Shown: in pieces, positions 19,640 to 28,787 of the stretch
How the letters are laid out: the number at the start of each line of letters is the position of its first letter
Numbering within the stretch: the first letter of the stretch is position 1
Source: an uncultured Collinsella sp.
Lineage (GTDB): Bacteria > Actinomycetota > Coriobacteriia > Coriobacteriales > Coriobacteriaceae
Direction: 5' to 3'
Length of the DNA: 60,800 nt
Assembly (NCBI GenBank): GCA_958445065.1
Contig: CAUCQW010000014.1
Location: forward strand, 1 to 60,800
Notes under the pieces: model-generated
What the model was told of the DNA's origin: nothing
The model's input: the letters and a program-made list of their open reading frames with translations, nothing else
Database searches by the model: none
Program-made: the position numbers and the translations under genes

Positions 19640-20003
19640 ATTCCTTATGCTGGATGAAAAGCCCCTTGTTTTTGCAGGGGTGCATACTCGACTTATATGT
19701 GCATAGAATCTCGTATAGTGCGAGTAAGATATTGCGCTGTCTGTTTTGTGTTTAGCAGAGATGTAGTTTGCATAATCCGACATAATCCTCGCTTCATTTA
19801 AATAAAGTCGCACGTAAATTACGTAGATATGTCTGAGCTGGAGTTCTGTACGCTGAGCGGATAAAAACGACCGTTCACCGTTCCGCTATTTTCAAAATGA
19901 ATAAAATGAGCGATAAAGAGAATATAAACCTTAATAAACTCGCGTATCGCACGGACGCGGGTTATTAATGGGTTGTAGGCCTTTTACAGAAAGGATTCCA
20001 GCA
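19640..20003 (+). promoter_or_regulatory. AT-rich control region upstream of carbamate kinase
   Basis: About 360 nt of clearly AT-rich DNA without a supported gene. It contains TTTGCATAATCC near 19770, sharing the TTGCATAAT motif seen upstream of ybaB and of the first histidine kinase, and a palindrome ACGTAA-A-TTACGT at 19812-19824. This composition in a GC-rich genome suggests a regulated promoter. No single promoter can be assigned. Confidence 0.45.
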
Positions 20004-20966
20004 ATGTCTAAGCCTCTTGGCAAGCCCGATCGTATTGTCGTCGCCCTTGGCGGCAACGCCCTCGGCAACAACCCCGTCGAGCAGATCGAGGCCGTGAGCA
20101 ACACCGCCCACGCTCTCCTCGGTCTCATCGAGCAGGGCAACGAGATCATCATCACCCACGGCAACGGCCCGCAGGTCGGCATGATCCAGAACGCCTTCGC
20201 CGCTGCCCACGATGCCATCGGCACCCCCGAGATGCCGCTGCCCGAGTGCGGCGCCATGTCCCAGGGCTACATTGGTTATCACCTGCAGCAGGGCATCGGC
20301 CGCGAGATGCACAAGCGCTATAAGCGTTGGCACGCCGCCACCGTCGTCACCCAGATCGAGTGCGACCCCGACGATCCCGCGTTCAAGAACCCGACCAAGC
20401 CGATCGGCCCCTTCTACACCGAGGAGCAGGCCAAGGAGTTCATGGCCGAGGATCCCTCCAAGGTCTTCGTCGAGGATTCCGGCCGCGGCTGGCGTCGCGT
20501 CGTCGCTTCCCCCGATCCCAAGAAGATCGTCGAGGCTGACTCCATCCTCAACCTGCTCGACAACGAGTTCATCGTCATCGCCTGCGGTGGCGGCGGCATC
20601 CCCGTCGTCCGCGACTACGAGAACAAGGGCTGCTACAAGGGCGTTCCCGCCGTCATCGACAAGGACCTGGGCGGCGAGCTGCTGGCCGAGGACTGCGACG
20701 CCGACGTTCTGTTCCTGCTGACCGCCGTTGAGCATGTCGCCATCAACTTTGGCAAGCCCAACCAGGAGGAGCTCGAGGACCTCACCGCCGACGAGGCCGA
20801 GCGCCTGGCCGACGAGGGCCAGTTCGGCAAGGGTTCCATGGAGCCCAAGGTCCGCGCTGCCATCAAGTTCGCCCGTTCCCGCAAGGGCCGCACCTGCATC
20901 ATCGGCGCTCTGGACAAGGCCGCCGAGACCATGGCTGGCCTCTCCGGTACCCGCATCCACGAGTAG
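20004..20966 (+). CDS. arcC: Carbamate kinase
   Basis: This 320-residue protein has the amino-acid-kinase fold signature VVALGGNALG near its start and full family length. Carbamate kinase makes ATP from carbamoyl phosphate and ADP, the last step of the arginine deiminase and related catabolic routes. The ATG at 20004 follows GAAAGGA; an in-frame extension to 19968 is less likely. No arginine deiminase or carbamoyltransferase is in the window, so the carbamoyl phosphate source lies elsewhere. Strong codon bias suggests high expression. A terminator follows. Confidence 0.96.
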   Translation: MSKPLGKPDRIVVALGGNALGNNPVEQIEAVSNTAHALLGLIEQGNEIIITHGNGPQVGMIQNAFAAAHDAIGTPEMPLPECGAMSQGYIGYHLQQGIGREMHKRYKRWHAATVVTQIECDPDDPAFKNPTKPIGPFYTEEQAKEFMAEDPSKVFVEDSGRGWRRVVASPDPKKIVEADSILNLLDNEFIVIACGGGGIPVVRDYENKGCYKGVPAVIDKDLGGELLAEDCDADVLFLLTAVEHVAINFGKPNQEELEDLTADEAERLADEGQFGKGSMEPKVRAAIKFARSRKGRTCIIGALDKAAETMAGLSGTRIHE

Positions 20967-21031
20967 TCTCTACTCTGTTGCCTCTCTCGTGGGCGCCAGG
21001 CAAAGCGCCCACAAACTAGCCTCTCTTCATG

Positions 21032-21065
21032 AGCCCCGCAGTCCGCTCCGACTGCGGGGCTTTTG
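21032..21065 (+). terminator. Terminator after carbamate kinase
   Basis: AGCCCCGCAGT (21032-21042) pairs with ACTGCGGGGCT (21051-21061), followed by TTTTGC. This is a clear rho-independent terminator. Confidence 0.85.
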
Positions 21066-21076
21066 CTATTCACCTA

Positions 21077-21155
21077 GTCATTGGGGACGTTCTTAAACGA
21101 CTAGTCAAACAAGAGCGTCCCCAATGACCACTCATTTAAGTCTGTCCCCAATGAC
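21077..21155. repeat. CATTGGGGACG inverted repeat, three copies
   Basis: GTCATTGGGGACG (21077-21089) and its exact complement (21116-21128) form an inverted repeat, with a third partial copy GTCCCCAATGAC at 21144-21155. This belongs to a family of GGGGAC-containing intergenic elements also present near 15389 and 52354-52407. Confidence 0.7.
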
Positions 21156-22156
21156 TAGTAGTAGGCCCACATGGCTTCGACTTCGTTGAGGACCTCTACG
21201 ACGCCCCAGCGGCGGGCGCTGCGGCTGGCCGAGTTGGGGTCGTAGACGCCAATCTGGTTGGCATCGTCGATGCCGTAGAGCACGATGTAGTGGCCTACGT
21301 TGGTAAACGTACCGGGGCGCACTGCGGCGATGACGGGCGCACCCGAGCGAAGTGCTTGGGCAATCGATTCACGATCGTTATAGAGCTGTGTTCCGTTGAG
21401 CCCCAGCTGCCACGCACCGCCTGTCATAAACGACCATTCGGTGGCACCGGTGGGGGCGTAGTTGCCGGCTTCGGCCAGTGCGCATATATCGACCGGCGTC
21501 TTATCGGTATGGCCGGTCTTAAAGATATAGACCATGGTGAGGCAGGTAGGACCGCAAGCGTTTTCGCGAATAGTGCCGCCGGCATAGGGCAGCTCCGACC
21601 ATGCGGGGTCAATTTGGTAGATGTGGGGCATGACACCGGCCTGCCATTGCGAGCGTGGGGTCGAGAACGCAAAGGAGTAACCGGGCGCGACGGGAGCTTT
21701 AAGCAGCTTGTCCTCGGCAGTGGGCTCAAGACCGGCTGATCCGTGGGAGATACAGGATCCCAAAAACACAAAGACGAGGCAGGCGGCGATGGAGCAAAGC
21801 GCAAGGCGTAGACGGCGGGCCGGAAGCGCGTGGCTTGTGGTGTGCGACGCGGGGTGAGGGACGGAATTGCCGCGATCGCGTTGAGGTCGCGAAAAGGTGC
21901 GCTTGACGTAGTAGTCGGTCTTACGGCGATCGTAGCGGCGTGGCTGCGATGTGTCGGTCTGGCGTTGACGTGTGCTCGTACTCACGCGGTCTGACTGCTG
22001 CACGGTACGGCTTTGCCGCCGCGAAGAAGCCCCGGGCTGCTCTTGGGGGCGCTGCGGGTTGTCGTTGTCGGAGGTGCTTCTGGGCGTTGGCGTGGTGCGG
22101 CCGGCAAGGCGCACGCTTTGTGGCCGTTGGTCGCCGTCATTGTATCCGTATGCCAT
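21155..22156 (-). CDS. C39-like cysteine peptidase, membrane anchored
   Basis: This 333-residue protein has a long polar, Arg/Gln-rich N-terminus, one transmembrane helix (about 117-135) and a C-terminal C39_2-type papain-fold domain. The likely catalytic set is Cys201 in ENACGPT, His289 in VGHYIVL and Asp306 in YDPNS. Such domains act outside the cell on peptides or wall-linked proteins, or are inactive relatives of bacteriocin-processing peptidases. The ATG at 22156 is preceded by AAGGTG; a GTG 9 nt upstream is less likely. No ABC transporter adjoins it, so bacteriocin maturation is not implied. Confidence 0.85.
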   Translation of the reverse strand: MAYGYNDGDQRPQSVRLAGRTTPTPRSTSDNDNPQRPQEQPGASSRRQSRTVQQSDRVSTSTRQRQTDTSQPRRYDRRKTDYYVKRTFSRPQRDRGNSVPHPASHTTSHALPARRLRLALCSIAACLVFVFLGSCISHGSAGLEPTAEDKLLKAPVAPGYSFAFSTPRSQWQAGVMPHIYQIDPAWSELPYAGGTIRENACGPTCLTMVYIFKTGHTDKTPVDICALAEAGNYAPTGATEWSFMTGGAWQLGLNGTQLYNDRESIAQALRSGAPVIAAVRPGTFTNVGHYIVLYGIDDANQIGVYDPNSASRSARRWGVVEVLNEVEAMWAYY

Positions 22157-22510
22157 TCGAATCACCTTGCCTCATGTGTAACTTGTCTATCCTACATAAA
22201 AAGATGCACGACACATGGGCATGTGCGCCAAAAGCCTGACAAATGGTATGAACGTTGCCGCGCCGAGCGCCAAGCGTCACGGTAACAGGTATTCAAAAGC
22301 AGACAAGATGAAAGCGCCCAAGACGAATGACGTCTCCCGCCGTTCGTCCCAAAAACGGTGCCGCTCGTTTTGCAGTTCTGCCTTCGGTCGAGCTGCGAGC
22401 GGCGCTGCTGCGCCAAGGCCGTATCTTAAAGCCATGGAATAAAAGCGCGCGGCAAAACGGACCGCGCAAGGGGTGACGCCAAGGGCGTCAAACAGGAAAG
22501 GAGGGGAACA
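22157..22510. other. Intergenic gap between divergent peptidase and permease genes
   Basis: These 354 nt hold only weak signals: a 7-bp hairpin TGACGCC/GGCGTCA at 22474-22490 and the permease ribosome binding site. No RNA gene, riboswitch or convincing promoter was recognised. Confidence 0.4.
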
Positions 22511-23962
22511 ATGGCGGACAAGAACGCAGAAGTTGCAGTCGAGGATAACGGCGGCATGAAGAAAACGCTCTCGCTCTGGAACTTCTTCACCATCGGCTTT
22601 GGTGCCATCATCGGTACCGGTTGGGTTCTGCAGGTCGGCGACTGGATGGTCGTGGGCGGCGGTCCCGTTCCCGCTATGATCGCATTCCTCTTGGGCGCGA
22701 TCTTCCTCGTGCCCGTCGGAGCTGTTTTCGGTGAGCTCACGGCTGCTATCCCCATTTCGGGCGGCATCGTCGAGTATGTCGATCGTAGCTTTGGCCGTAC
22801 GATGAGCTACATCACTGGCTGGCTCCTGGCCTTGGGCAACGGCATCCTGTGCCCGTGGGAGGCCATCGCCATCTCGACCCTCGTGTCCGAGATGTTCGGC
22901 AGCCTGCCCGGCCTTGAGTGGCTGCGCGCCGTCAAGCTCTACACCATCCTGGGCGCCGACGTTTACCTGTTCCCGACGTTGATCGCGCTCGGCTTTGCAG
23001 CCTACGTCATCTTCCTCAACTTCCGCGGTGCCAGCTCGGCCGCCAAGCTCCAGGCCTTCCTGACCAAGGCCCTGCTCTGCGGCATGCTGCTTGCCATGGG
23101 CGTCTCGCTGTTCACCGGTTCGCCGGAACACGCCATGCCCGTGTTCTCCCAGGTCACCGGTGCTGGCGGCGGCAAGCCCGCTACCGAGGGCACCAGCCTG
23201 TTCGCCGGCATCGTGTCGGTCCTGGTTTTGACCCCGTTCTTCTACGCCGGCTTCGATACCATTCCTCAGCAGGCTGAGGAAGCAGCCGAGGGCCTCAACT
23301 GGAACAAGTTCGGCAAGATCATCTCCCTGGCCCTGCTGGCCGCCGGCGGCTTCTACATGGTCTGCATCTACTCGTTCGGCACCATCCTCGACTGGCATGA
23401 GTTTGTTAAGAGCCCGGTTCCCGCGCTTGCCTGCCTCAAGGGCATCAACATGCTCCTGTACCTGGCCATGCTCGTCATCGCCACGCTTGGACCCATGGGC
23501 CCGATGAACTCCTTCTACGGCGCTACGAGCCGCATCATGCTCGCCATGGGCCGCAAGGGCCAGCTGCCCGAGAAGTTCGCCGAGGTCGATCCCAAGTCCG
23601 GCGCTCCCAAGCTCGCCTGCGCCGTTCTGGGCGTCATCACCGTCATCGGTCCGTTCCTGGGCAAGAACATGCTCATCCCTCTGACCAACGTGTCGGCTCT
23701 CGCCTTCATCTTCTCCTGCGGCATGGTCGCCCTCGCTTGCCTGCGCATGCGCTTCACCGAGCCCGACCTGCCTCGTCCCTACGAGGTGCCCGGCGGCAAG
23801 TTTGGCATCAGCCTCGCTGTCGCTGCCTGCGCCGTCATCATTGGCCTGCTCGTGGTCCCGTTCTCTCCCGCCTCCCTCAACATGGTGGAGTGGAGCATCG
23901 TGATCGGCTGGCTGGCCGTTGGCCTGGCCCTCATGGCCTTCACCAATTCCCGCAAAAAATAA
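22511..23962 (+). CDS. APC-family amino acid permease
   Basis: This 483-residue permease has about 12 transmembrane helices and an early FGAIIGTGWVLQVGDW segment, matching the glycine-rich first helix of APC superfamily amino-acid/cation symporters. The ATG at 22511 follows GGAAAGGAGGGG. The next gene is an amidohydrolase of the dipeptidase/prolidase-like type, and carbamate kinase is upstream, so the permease probably imports an amino acid or small amino-acid derivative that feeds local catabolism. The exact substrate cannot be read from sequence. Confidence 0.9.
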   Translation: MADKNAEVAVEDNGGMKKTLSLWNFFTIGFGAIIGTGWVLQVGDWMVVGGGPVPAMIAFLLGAIFLVPVGAVFGELTAAIPISGGIVEYVDRSFGRTMSYITGWLLALGNGILCPWEAIAISTLVSEMFGSLPGLEWLRAVKLYTILGADVYLFPTLIALGFAAYVIFLNFRGASSAAKLQAFLTKALLCGMLLAMGVSLFTGSPEHAMPVFSQVTGAGGGKPATEGTSLFAGIVSVLVLTPFFYAGFDTIPQQAEEAAEGLNWNKFGKIISLALLAAGGFYMVCIYSFGTILDWHEFVKSPVPALACLKGINMLLYLAMLVIATLGPMGPMNSFYGATSRIMLAMGRKGQLPEKFAEVDPKSGAPKLACAVLGVITVIGPFLGKNMLIPLTNVSALAFIFSCGMVALACLRMRFTEPDLPRPYEVPGGKFGISLAVAACAVIIGLLVVPFSPASLNMVEWSIVIGWLAVGLALMAFTNSRKK

Positions 23963-23981
23963 CGCCTAGCCGGGGCGGATC

Positions 23982-24012
23982 GGGTGCGCGGACCCCTCTC
24001 TTCCGCGCACCG
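23982..24012. other. Hairpin after the APC permease
   Basis: GGTGCGCGGA and TCCGCGCACC pair with a 9-nt loop; no T-run follows. It may slow transcription or protect the transcript. Confidence 0.4.
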
Positions 24013-24039
24013 AACCCGGCACCACTTGGGTAGCTTTGT

Positions 24040-24063
24040 GAGGCCATAACCCAACATGGCCTC
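24040..24063 (+). promoter_or_regulatory. Small hairpin in the amidohydrolase leader
   Basis: GAGGCCAT and ATGGCCTC pair 30 nt before the amidohydrolase start, followed by a 12-bp palindrome TATGGATCCATA at 24072-24083. Either may affect translation or bind a regulator. Confidence 0.3.
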
Positions 24064-24093
24064 GCCCACTATATGGATCCATAAGGAGGAACC

Positions 24094-25371
24094 ATGTCCA
24101 CTAAGTACGCAATCGTTGGCGGTAAGCTCATCGACGGTACCGGTGCCGAGCCGGTCGAGAACTCCCTCGTTCTCGTCGACGACAACGGCAAGATCGAGTA
24201 TGCCGGTGCTATGCAGGACCTTCCCGAGGGCGTTGAGGTTATCGACGCCACCGGCAAGACCGTCCTTCCCGGCCTGATCGACACCCACCTGCACTTCTCG
24301 GGCAACCTGACCGACGATGACACCGACTGGGTCATGCAGCCGCTCCTCGAGAAGCAGGCCGTCGCCGTCAAGCAGGCCTACGACTGCCTCACCCACGGCC
24401 TCACCACCGTCTGCGAGATCGGCCGCTTTGGTATCCAGATTCGCGACTGCATCGACAAGGGCGTCTTCAAGGGCCCGCGCGTTCTGGCCACCGGACTCGG
24501 CTTCTGCCGTGTTGCCGGCCACGGTGACTCCCACCACTGCACCCAGGAGCTCAACAAGGAATCCCATCCCTGGGGCGACCAGGTCGATGGTCCTTGGGAT
24601 CTGCGCAAGGCCGTCCGTCGTCGCCTGCGCGAGAACCCCGATGCCATAAAGATCTGGGCTACCGGTGGCGGCATCTGGCGTTGGGATTCCGGTCGCGACC
24701 AGCACTATTGCTCCGAGGAGATCCAGGCCGTGGTCGAAGAGGCAAAGATGGTCGGCATCCCCGTGTGGAGTCACTGCTACAACAACCACGCCGCCGCCTA
24801 CGACTCCGTTCGCTTTGGCTGCGAGCAGCTGATTCACGGCTTCGATATCGATGAGCGCACCATGGACCTCATGGCCGAGCAGGGCACCTTCTTCACCCCG
24901 ACGATCGCCTTCCTGCCCACCTGGTACGCCACCTATCCGCCCGTCTACGTCCCCGAGCTGCACGACAAGTACGAGGGCACCCTGGTCGAGAAGGAGCTGC
25001 AGCGCAACTACGACTGCCTGCGCGAGGCCAAGAAGCGCGGCGTCGTCATGACGATCGGCTCCGACTCCTTCTCCTTCGTCACCCCGTACGGCACCTGCTC
25101 CATCGAGGAGATGTACGAGTTCGTCGACAAGATCGGCTTCACTCCGGTCGAGACCATCACCTGCGCCACCCTCAACGGTGCCAAGATGTGCCACATCGAG
25201 GACGAGACCGGTTCCATCGAGGCCGGCAAGTGCGCCGACCTGCTGGTTGTCAACGGTGACGTCGCCGCCGACATCCACGTGCTCAACACCGACAACATGG
25301 ACGTCATCATGAAGGACGGCTGGATCGTCGAGGCTGGCACCTTTGGCGAGGCCAACAAATACAGCGCCTAA
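24094..25371 (+). CDS. Metal-dependent amidohydrolase, prolidase/imidazolonepropionase-like
   Basis: This 425-residue member of the amidohydrolase superfamily has the expected metal site: HxH (His65, His67) in DTHLHF, a candidate carboxylated Lys186 in KIWATGGG, His227 in WSHCYNN, His248 in IHGFDI and Asp324 in IGSDS. Relatives cleave dipeptides or cyclic amides such as Xaa-Pro, Xaa-Arg or imidazolonepropionate; the substrate here is unknown. The ATG at 24094 follows AAGGAGGA. It is 131 nt after an amino-acid permease, suggesting import and hydrolysis of the same compound. A terminator-like hairpin follows. Confidence 0.88.
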   Translation: MSTKYAIVGGKLIDGTGAEPVENSLVLVDDNGKIEYAGAMQDLPEGVEVIDATGKTVLPGLIDTHLHFSGNLTDDDTDWVMQPLLEKQAVAVKQAYDCLTHGLTTVCEIGRFGIQIRDCIDKGVFKGPRVLATGLGFCRVAGHGDSHHCTQELNKESHPWGDQVDGPWDLRKAVRRRLRENPDAIKIWATGGGIWRWDSGRDQHYCSEEIQAVVEEAKMVGIPVWSHCYNNHAAAYDSVRFGCEQLIHGFDIDERTMDLMAEQGTFFTPTIAFLPTWYATYPPVYVPELHDKYEGTLVEKELQRNYDCLREAKKRGVVMTIGSDSFSFVTPYGTCSIEEMYEFVDKIGFTPVETITCATLNGAKMCHIEDETGSIEAGKCADLLVVNGDVAADIHVLNTDNMDVIMKDGWIVEAGTFGEANKYSA

Positions 25372-25412
25372 GATACCGTTTGTCGATGGCTGGATGTAAA
25401 ACACAGTTTTTG

Positions 25413-25427
25413 ATTGCATAATGCAAT
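25413..25427. promoter_or_regulatory. Perfect palindrome with possible -10 box
   Basis: ATTGCAT-A-ATGCAAT is a perfect 15-nt palindrome that contains CATAAT, a possible -10 box, 56 nt before the first histidine kinase gene. It shares TTGCATAAT with the sites upstream of ybaB and carbamate kinase. Confidence 0.45.
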
Positions 25428-25430
25428 GGA

Positions 25431-25454
25431 GAGGGTCGCTTGCGGCCCTCTTTA
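25431..25454 (+). terminator. Terminator-like hairpin between amidohydrolase and kinase genes
   Basis: GAGGGTCGC (25431-25439) pairs with GCGGCCCTC (25442-25450), with one G-T pair, then TTTATT. It could terminate the amidohydrolase transcript or lie in the kinase leader as an attenuator. Confidence 0.6.
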
Positions 25455-25482
25455 TTGCTATGGGTGCTAAGGACAAGAGGGG

Positions 25483-26874
25483 ATGACGGTGGATTTAAAC
25501 AGGCTGATTCTGGGCAAGAGCTACAACTCTACCAAGGTCTTTCGTACGGCCCAGCATGTGGTTCAGGCCATCCTGCTCGGTATTGTCGTTCCGGCGCTTA
25601 TCCTGCTGCTTATCTGGGATTTAACCGATAATCCCAATCCCGTTCCGGGCGTTGTCGTTATTGCCGGCCTGGTCATGCTGTGCTTCTTTTTCTCGTATGT
25701 CTTTGTGGTCCCCGACGACCTCACATCGAGCGCAACCGACCGTACGCTCGCCATCGCATCAAAAATATTCGTCTACACGTCGCGCGGCCTTACGCCCGAA
25801 GCGGCCCTGGGCGCCTCTAAAATTATCCTGTCCGAGACCATCGCCTCTGCCATCTGCTTTACCGATGGCAAACAGGTGTTGGCAAGCTGGGGCGAGGACT
25901 CGGCAAAGTGCCCTGCCGGCACCCCGGTTGTGCTCAAGACCACGCTCAACGTGATCGAGTCCGGCGAGCAGAGTGTATTTTCGCGCGACGCCTCCAATGA
26001 GACGGGCGGCTATTTTCCCCGCCTGCGCGCCGGCATTGTCGCGCCGCTTACCGTGCGCGGGCATTGCGTGGGTACGCTCGAGCTGTACTATCCCCGCCTG
26101 AGCAGCATCGATATGCGCCAGACGGCGTTGGCCTCGGGTTTTGCCGATCTCATCTCCACGCAGCTCGCCAGCTTTGAGCTCGAGCGCCAGGACGAGCTCA
26201 CAGCCCGCGTGGAGCTTCGGGCCCTGCAGTCGCAGGTCGACCCGCATTTTCTGTTCAACACCATTAGCACGATCGTGTCGCTCGTTCGAACCGAGCCCGA
26301 CAAGGCGCGATCGCTGCTCATCGATTTTTCCAATTACTATCGTCAGACGCTTTCTGACTCCGATACGCTCACCACGCTCGAGCATGAGGTGGAACAGGGC
26401 ACCCGTTATATCAATCTTATGCAGGCCCGGTATGGCGACGGCCGTCTGCGCGTCTCGGTCGATATCGACTTTGAGGTGCGCGATTGCATGGTGCCGCCGT
26501 TTATCTTGCAGCCGTTGCTCGAAAACTGCATCAAGCATGCGCAGCGCGAGACCGAGCCGCTTTCTATTCGTGTTAGGGCTTTTGAGACCGATGACGGCTT
26601 GGAGATCATCGTCGAAGATGACGGCATCGGTATGAGCGAAGAAGTCTGCGCGCATCTGTTTGAGCAGCATCGCCGAGAGGAGCCCGAGAGCATTACCGCC
26701 GACGGATCCATCAAGCGAGGTTGCGGCCTGGCGCTCTTCAACGTGCTTCAGCGCATCCATTTCTTTTACGGAGAAGATTCTGGCATGCGCGTGAAGTCCC
26801 AGGAAGGCGTGGGAACACAGGTCATCGTCGAGCTGAACGGCGAGCCGCATGAGCCGGCGCCGATGAAGGTGTAG
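25483..26874 (+). CDS. LytS/YehU-like sensor histidine kinase, copy 1
   Basis: This 463-residue sensor has two N-terminal transmembrane helices (about 25-75), a GAF-like middle domain (about 90-235), a His_kinase domain with His255 in QVDPHFLFN and an ATPase domain with the N-box PLLENCIKHA and DDGIGM. It autophosphorylates and passes phosphate to the adjacent LytTR regulator, 40 nt downstream. The start follows AAGGACAAGAGGGG. It is clearly paralogous to the kinase at 31405-32748. The ligand is unknown; neighbours suggest amino-acid or nutrient sensing. Confidence 0.93.
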   Translation: MTVDLNRLILGKSYNSTKVFRTAQHVVQAILLGIVVPALILLLIWDLTDNPNPVPGVVVIAGLVMLCFFFSYVFVVPDDLTSSATDRTLAIASKIFVYTSRGLTPEAALGASKIILSETIASAICFTDGKQVLASWGEDSAKCPAGTPVVLKTTLNVIESGEQSVFSRDASNETGGYFPRLRAGIVAPLTVRGHCVGTLELYYPRLSSIDMRQTALASGFADLISTQLASFELERQDELTARVELRALQSQVDPHFLFNTISTIVSLVRTEPDKARSLLIDFSNYYRQTLSDSDTLTTLEHEVEQGTRYINLMQARYGDGRLRVSVDIDFEVRDCMVPPFILQPLLENCIKHAQRETEPLSIRVRAFETDDGLEIIVEDDGIGMSEEVCAHLFEQHRREEPESITADGSIKRGCGLALFNVLQRIHFFYGEDSGMRVKSQEGVGTQVIVELNGEPHEPAPMKV

Positions 26875-26914
26875 CGCGCGGTTGGATTGAGAGAAAAAAA
26901 GAGGGGAAGCGCAT

Positions 26915-27649
26915 ATGTCCGAGGGATGGAACATCTTGGTGGTTGATGACGAGCCCCCTATTAGGGCTGAGCTACGTTATCTGTTGGAAAAGGATGCGCG
27001 TGTGGGCCAGATTGCCGAGGCGGGCAATGTCACCGAGGCTGTGGAATCGATCCTGTCGAACAAGCCCGACGTCTTGTTTTTGGATATCACGATGCCCGGT
27101 CGCTCGGGAATCGAGCTTGCCGAGACGCTGCAGAACCTAAAGACGCCGCCGGTCGTGGTGTTTGTGACGGCATTTGCCGAGTATGCGGCCGATGCCTATA
27201 ACCTCGATGCCGTCGATTACATCGTCAAGCCGGTCGAGGACGCGCGCCTGTCGAAGGCGCTCGACAAGATCGAAACCGCCCTGGGTGTTCGCCGCGCTGT
27301 CCATACCCCGCGCCAGCCCCTTCGCCTGACGGTGGATCGTGGGGGTAAAAAGGTGTTCATTCCCGTGGCGGATGTCTGCTACTTTGAGGCACGCGCCGAT
27401 TTTTGCAACGCCGTCTGCGCCGAGGGAACATACCTGATCAATGAGTCGATTTCCTCGCTCGAGCGGCACCTGGCCTCCGAGGGCTTTATCCGTGTCCACC
27501 GCAGTTATCTGGTCAATTTGGAAGACGTGCACAATGTCGAGATCGGCTCCACGGGCCTGATGGAGCTCAGGCTCGATCGCGTGACCTCGACGGTGCCCGT
27601 GTCCCGCCGTCGCGCCGCCGAGGTTAAGACGCACCTGGGGCTTGCGTAA
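26915..27649 (+). CDS. LytTR-family response regulator, copy 1
   Basis: This 244-residue regulator has a receiver domain with the acidic pocket in VVDDE, phospho-acceptor Asp57 in FLDITMPG and the conserved Lys in IVKPVE, followed by a LytTR DNA-binding domain (about 140-240) with FIRVHRSYLVNL. It is the partner of the kinase just upstream. The ATG at 26915 follows GAGGGGAAG. LytTR proteins bind paired direct repeats and often control membrane or transport genes; no target can be named here. Confidence 0.95.
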   Translation: MSEGWNILVVDDEPPIRAELRYLLEKDARVGQIAEAGNVTEAVESILSNKPDVLFLDITMPGRSGIELAETLQNLKTPPVVVFVTAFAEYAADAYNLDAVDYIVKPVEDARLSKALDKIETALGVRRAVHTPRQPLRLTVDRGGKKVFIPVADVCYFEARADFCNAVCAEGTYLINESISSLERHLASEGFIRVHRSYLVNLEDVHNVEIGSTGLMELRLDRVTSTVPVSRRRAAEVKTHLGLA

Positions 27650-27741
27650 GCGGTCCGCACGCCACCGTTTACCGCCGCAGGTTTGGCACGGGCGCGCGGT
27701 GGGCATAATGGGTGGCATCGAATGAAATCGAAAGGATCATT

Positions 27742-28686
27742 ATGCCTGCGCTCATTACGCATCATCTGTTTGGCGAGGAAAGCATCGACCGTCTTCCGCA
27801 GGGCGTTATCACGTCCGACGAGGAGCGTATTGCCTTTATCCTGGGCAACCAGGGCCCCGACCCGTTTTTCTTCCACATTCTGACACCGCGTGTTTCCGAC
27901 TGTACGCTGCTGGCGCAGGTCATGCATCGCTCGCGCATGTCTCGCCAGTTCGCGTGCCTGCGCGACGGCGTGTCGCATCTGCTGCCGCGCGACGCCAGCT
28001 TGGGTCGCGCCTTTGCGCTGGGTCTGCTGTCTCATTACGTGCTCGACCGCAACGCCCACCCCTTTGTCTATGAGCAGCAGTTTGGCATCGTGGAGTCCGA
28101 TTCAGAGCTTGAGGATTCGAGCAGTCAGGTCCATGCCGTGATCGAGAGCGACCTGGATGTACTGATGCTGCAGCTTAAGCGCGATGGCGCTACGGTCGAC
28201 GATTACCCGCCGGCGGGCGAGATCGTCACCACCGATCGCATCAGTCGCGTGGCCGGCGTGCTGATGAGCTATGTTGCCGGACGCGTGTACGGCATTGACA
28301 TTCCGGCGGGGGAGTACGGTGCTGCCGTTGCCAATATGCAGCGACTTTACCGTGCGATTGAGCCGGCCGACTCCGTAAAGACGCGCGCGATCTCGCTGGT
28401 TGAGGGGTTGGTGCACGACTACTCGCTGCTCGACGGCCTTGCCCATCGCGTGACGACGGAGCTGCCCGAGCGCACCGGTAACCTGGGCCATCTGACATGG
28501 AAGAATCCCTTTACCGATGAGGTCTCGAACGAGAGTTTCCCCGAGGTCTTTGATCGCGCGCTGGTCGATTACGAGTGCACGGTCGCGCGTTTTATCGAGA
28601 CCGGTGACATGGAGGCCGTGACCGGTCACGTCAACTACAGCGGCCGCGTGCTCGGCACCGACGAGGAGTTCGACCGCGAGGAGTAG
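27742..28686 (+). CDS. Zinc-dependent phospholipase C-like protein
   Basis: This 314-residue protein opens with THHLFGEE and contains LGNQGPDPFFFH and LGLLSHYVLDRNAHPF, the His/Asp-rich metal-binding pattern of the zinc-dependent phospholipase C family (PF00882). No signal peptide is visible, so it is probably cytoplasmic and its substrate unknown. The ATG at 27742 follows AAAGGA; an in-frame extension to 27712 is unlikely. It sits between a LytTR regulator and an MFS transporter in the same direction. Confidence 0.85.
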   Translation: MPALITHHLFGEESIDRLPQGVITSDEERIAFILGNQGPDPFFFHILTPRVSDCTLLAQVMHRSRMSRQFACLRDGVSHLLPRDASLGRAFALGLLSHYVLDRNAHPFVYEQQFGIVESDSELEDSSSQVHAVIESDLDVLMLQLKRDGATVDDYPPAGEIVTTDRISRVAGVLMSYVAGRVYGIDIPAGEYGAAVANMQRLYRAIEPADSVKTRAISLVEGLVHDYSLLDGLAHRVTTELPERTGNLGHLTWKNPFTDEVSNESFPEVFDRALVDYECTVARFIETGDMEAVTGHVNYSGRVLGTDEEFDREE

Positions 28687-28787
28687 GGTCCGCTCCTGTC
28701 TCTTTGCCGAATCCTTACCGGCGCCTCCGTGCAATTGGGGTACGATGAACTAGCTGCATATCGGGCGAATACGAAGGGTCCCTGTCC

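Noticed and set aside
19490..19813. Short open frames in the gap before carbamate kinase
   Set aside because: No ribosome binding site or coding bias, and the region overlaps palindromes and AT-rich control sequence.
21155..22156. Bacteriocin-processing ABC peptidase
   Set aside because: The domain is C39-like but there is no ABC membrane or ATPase domain and no adjacent precursor gene.
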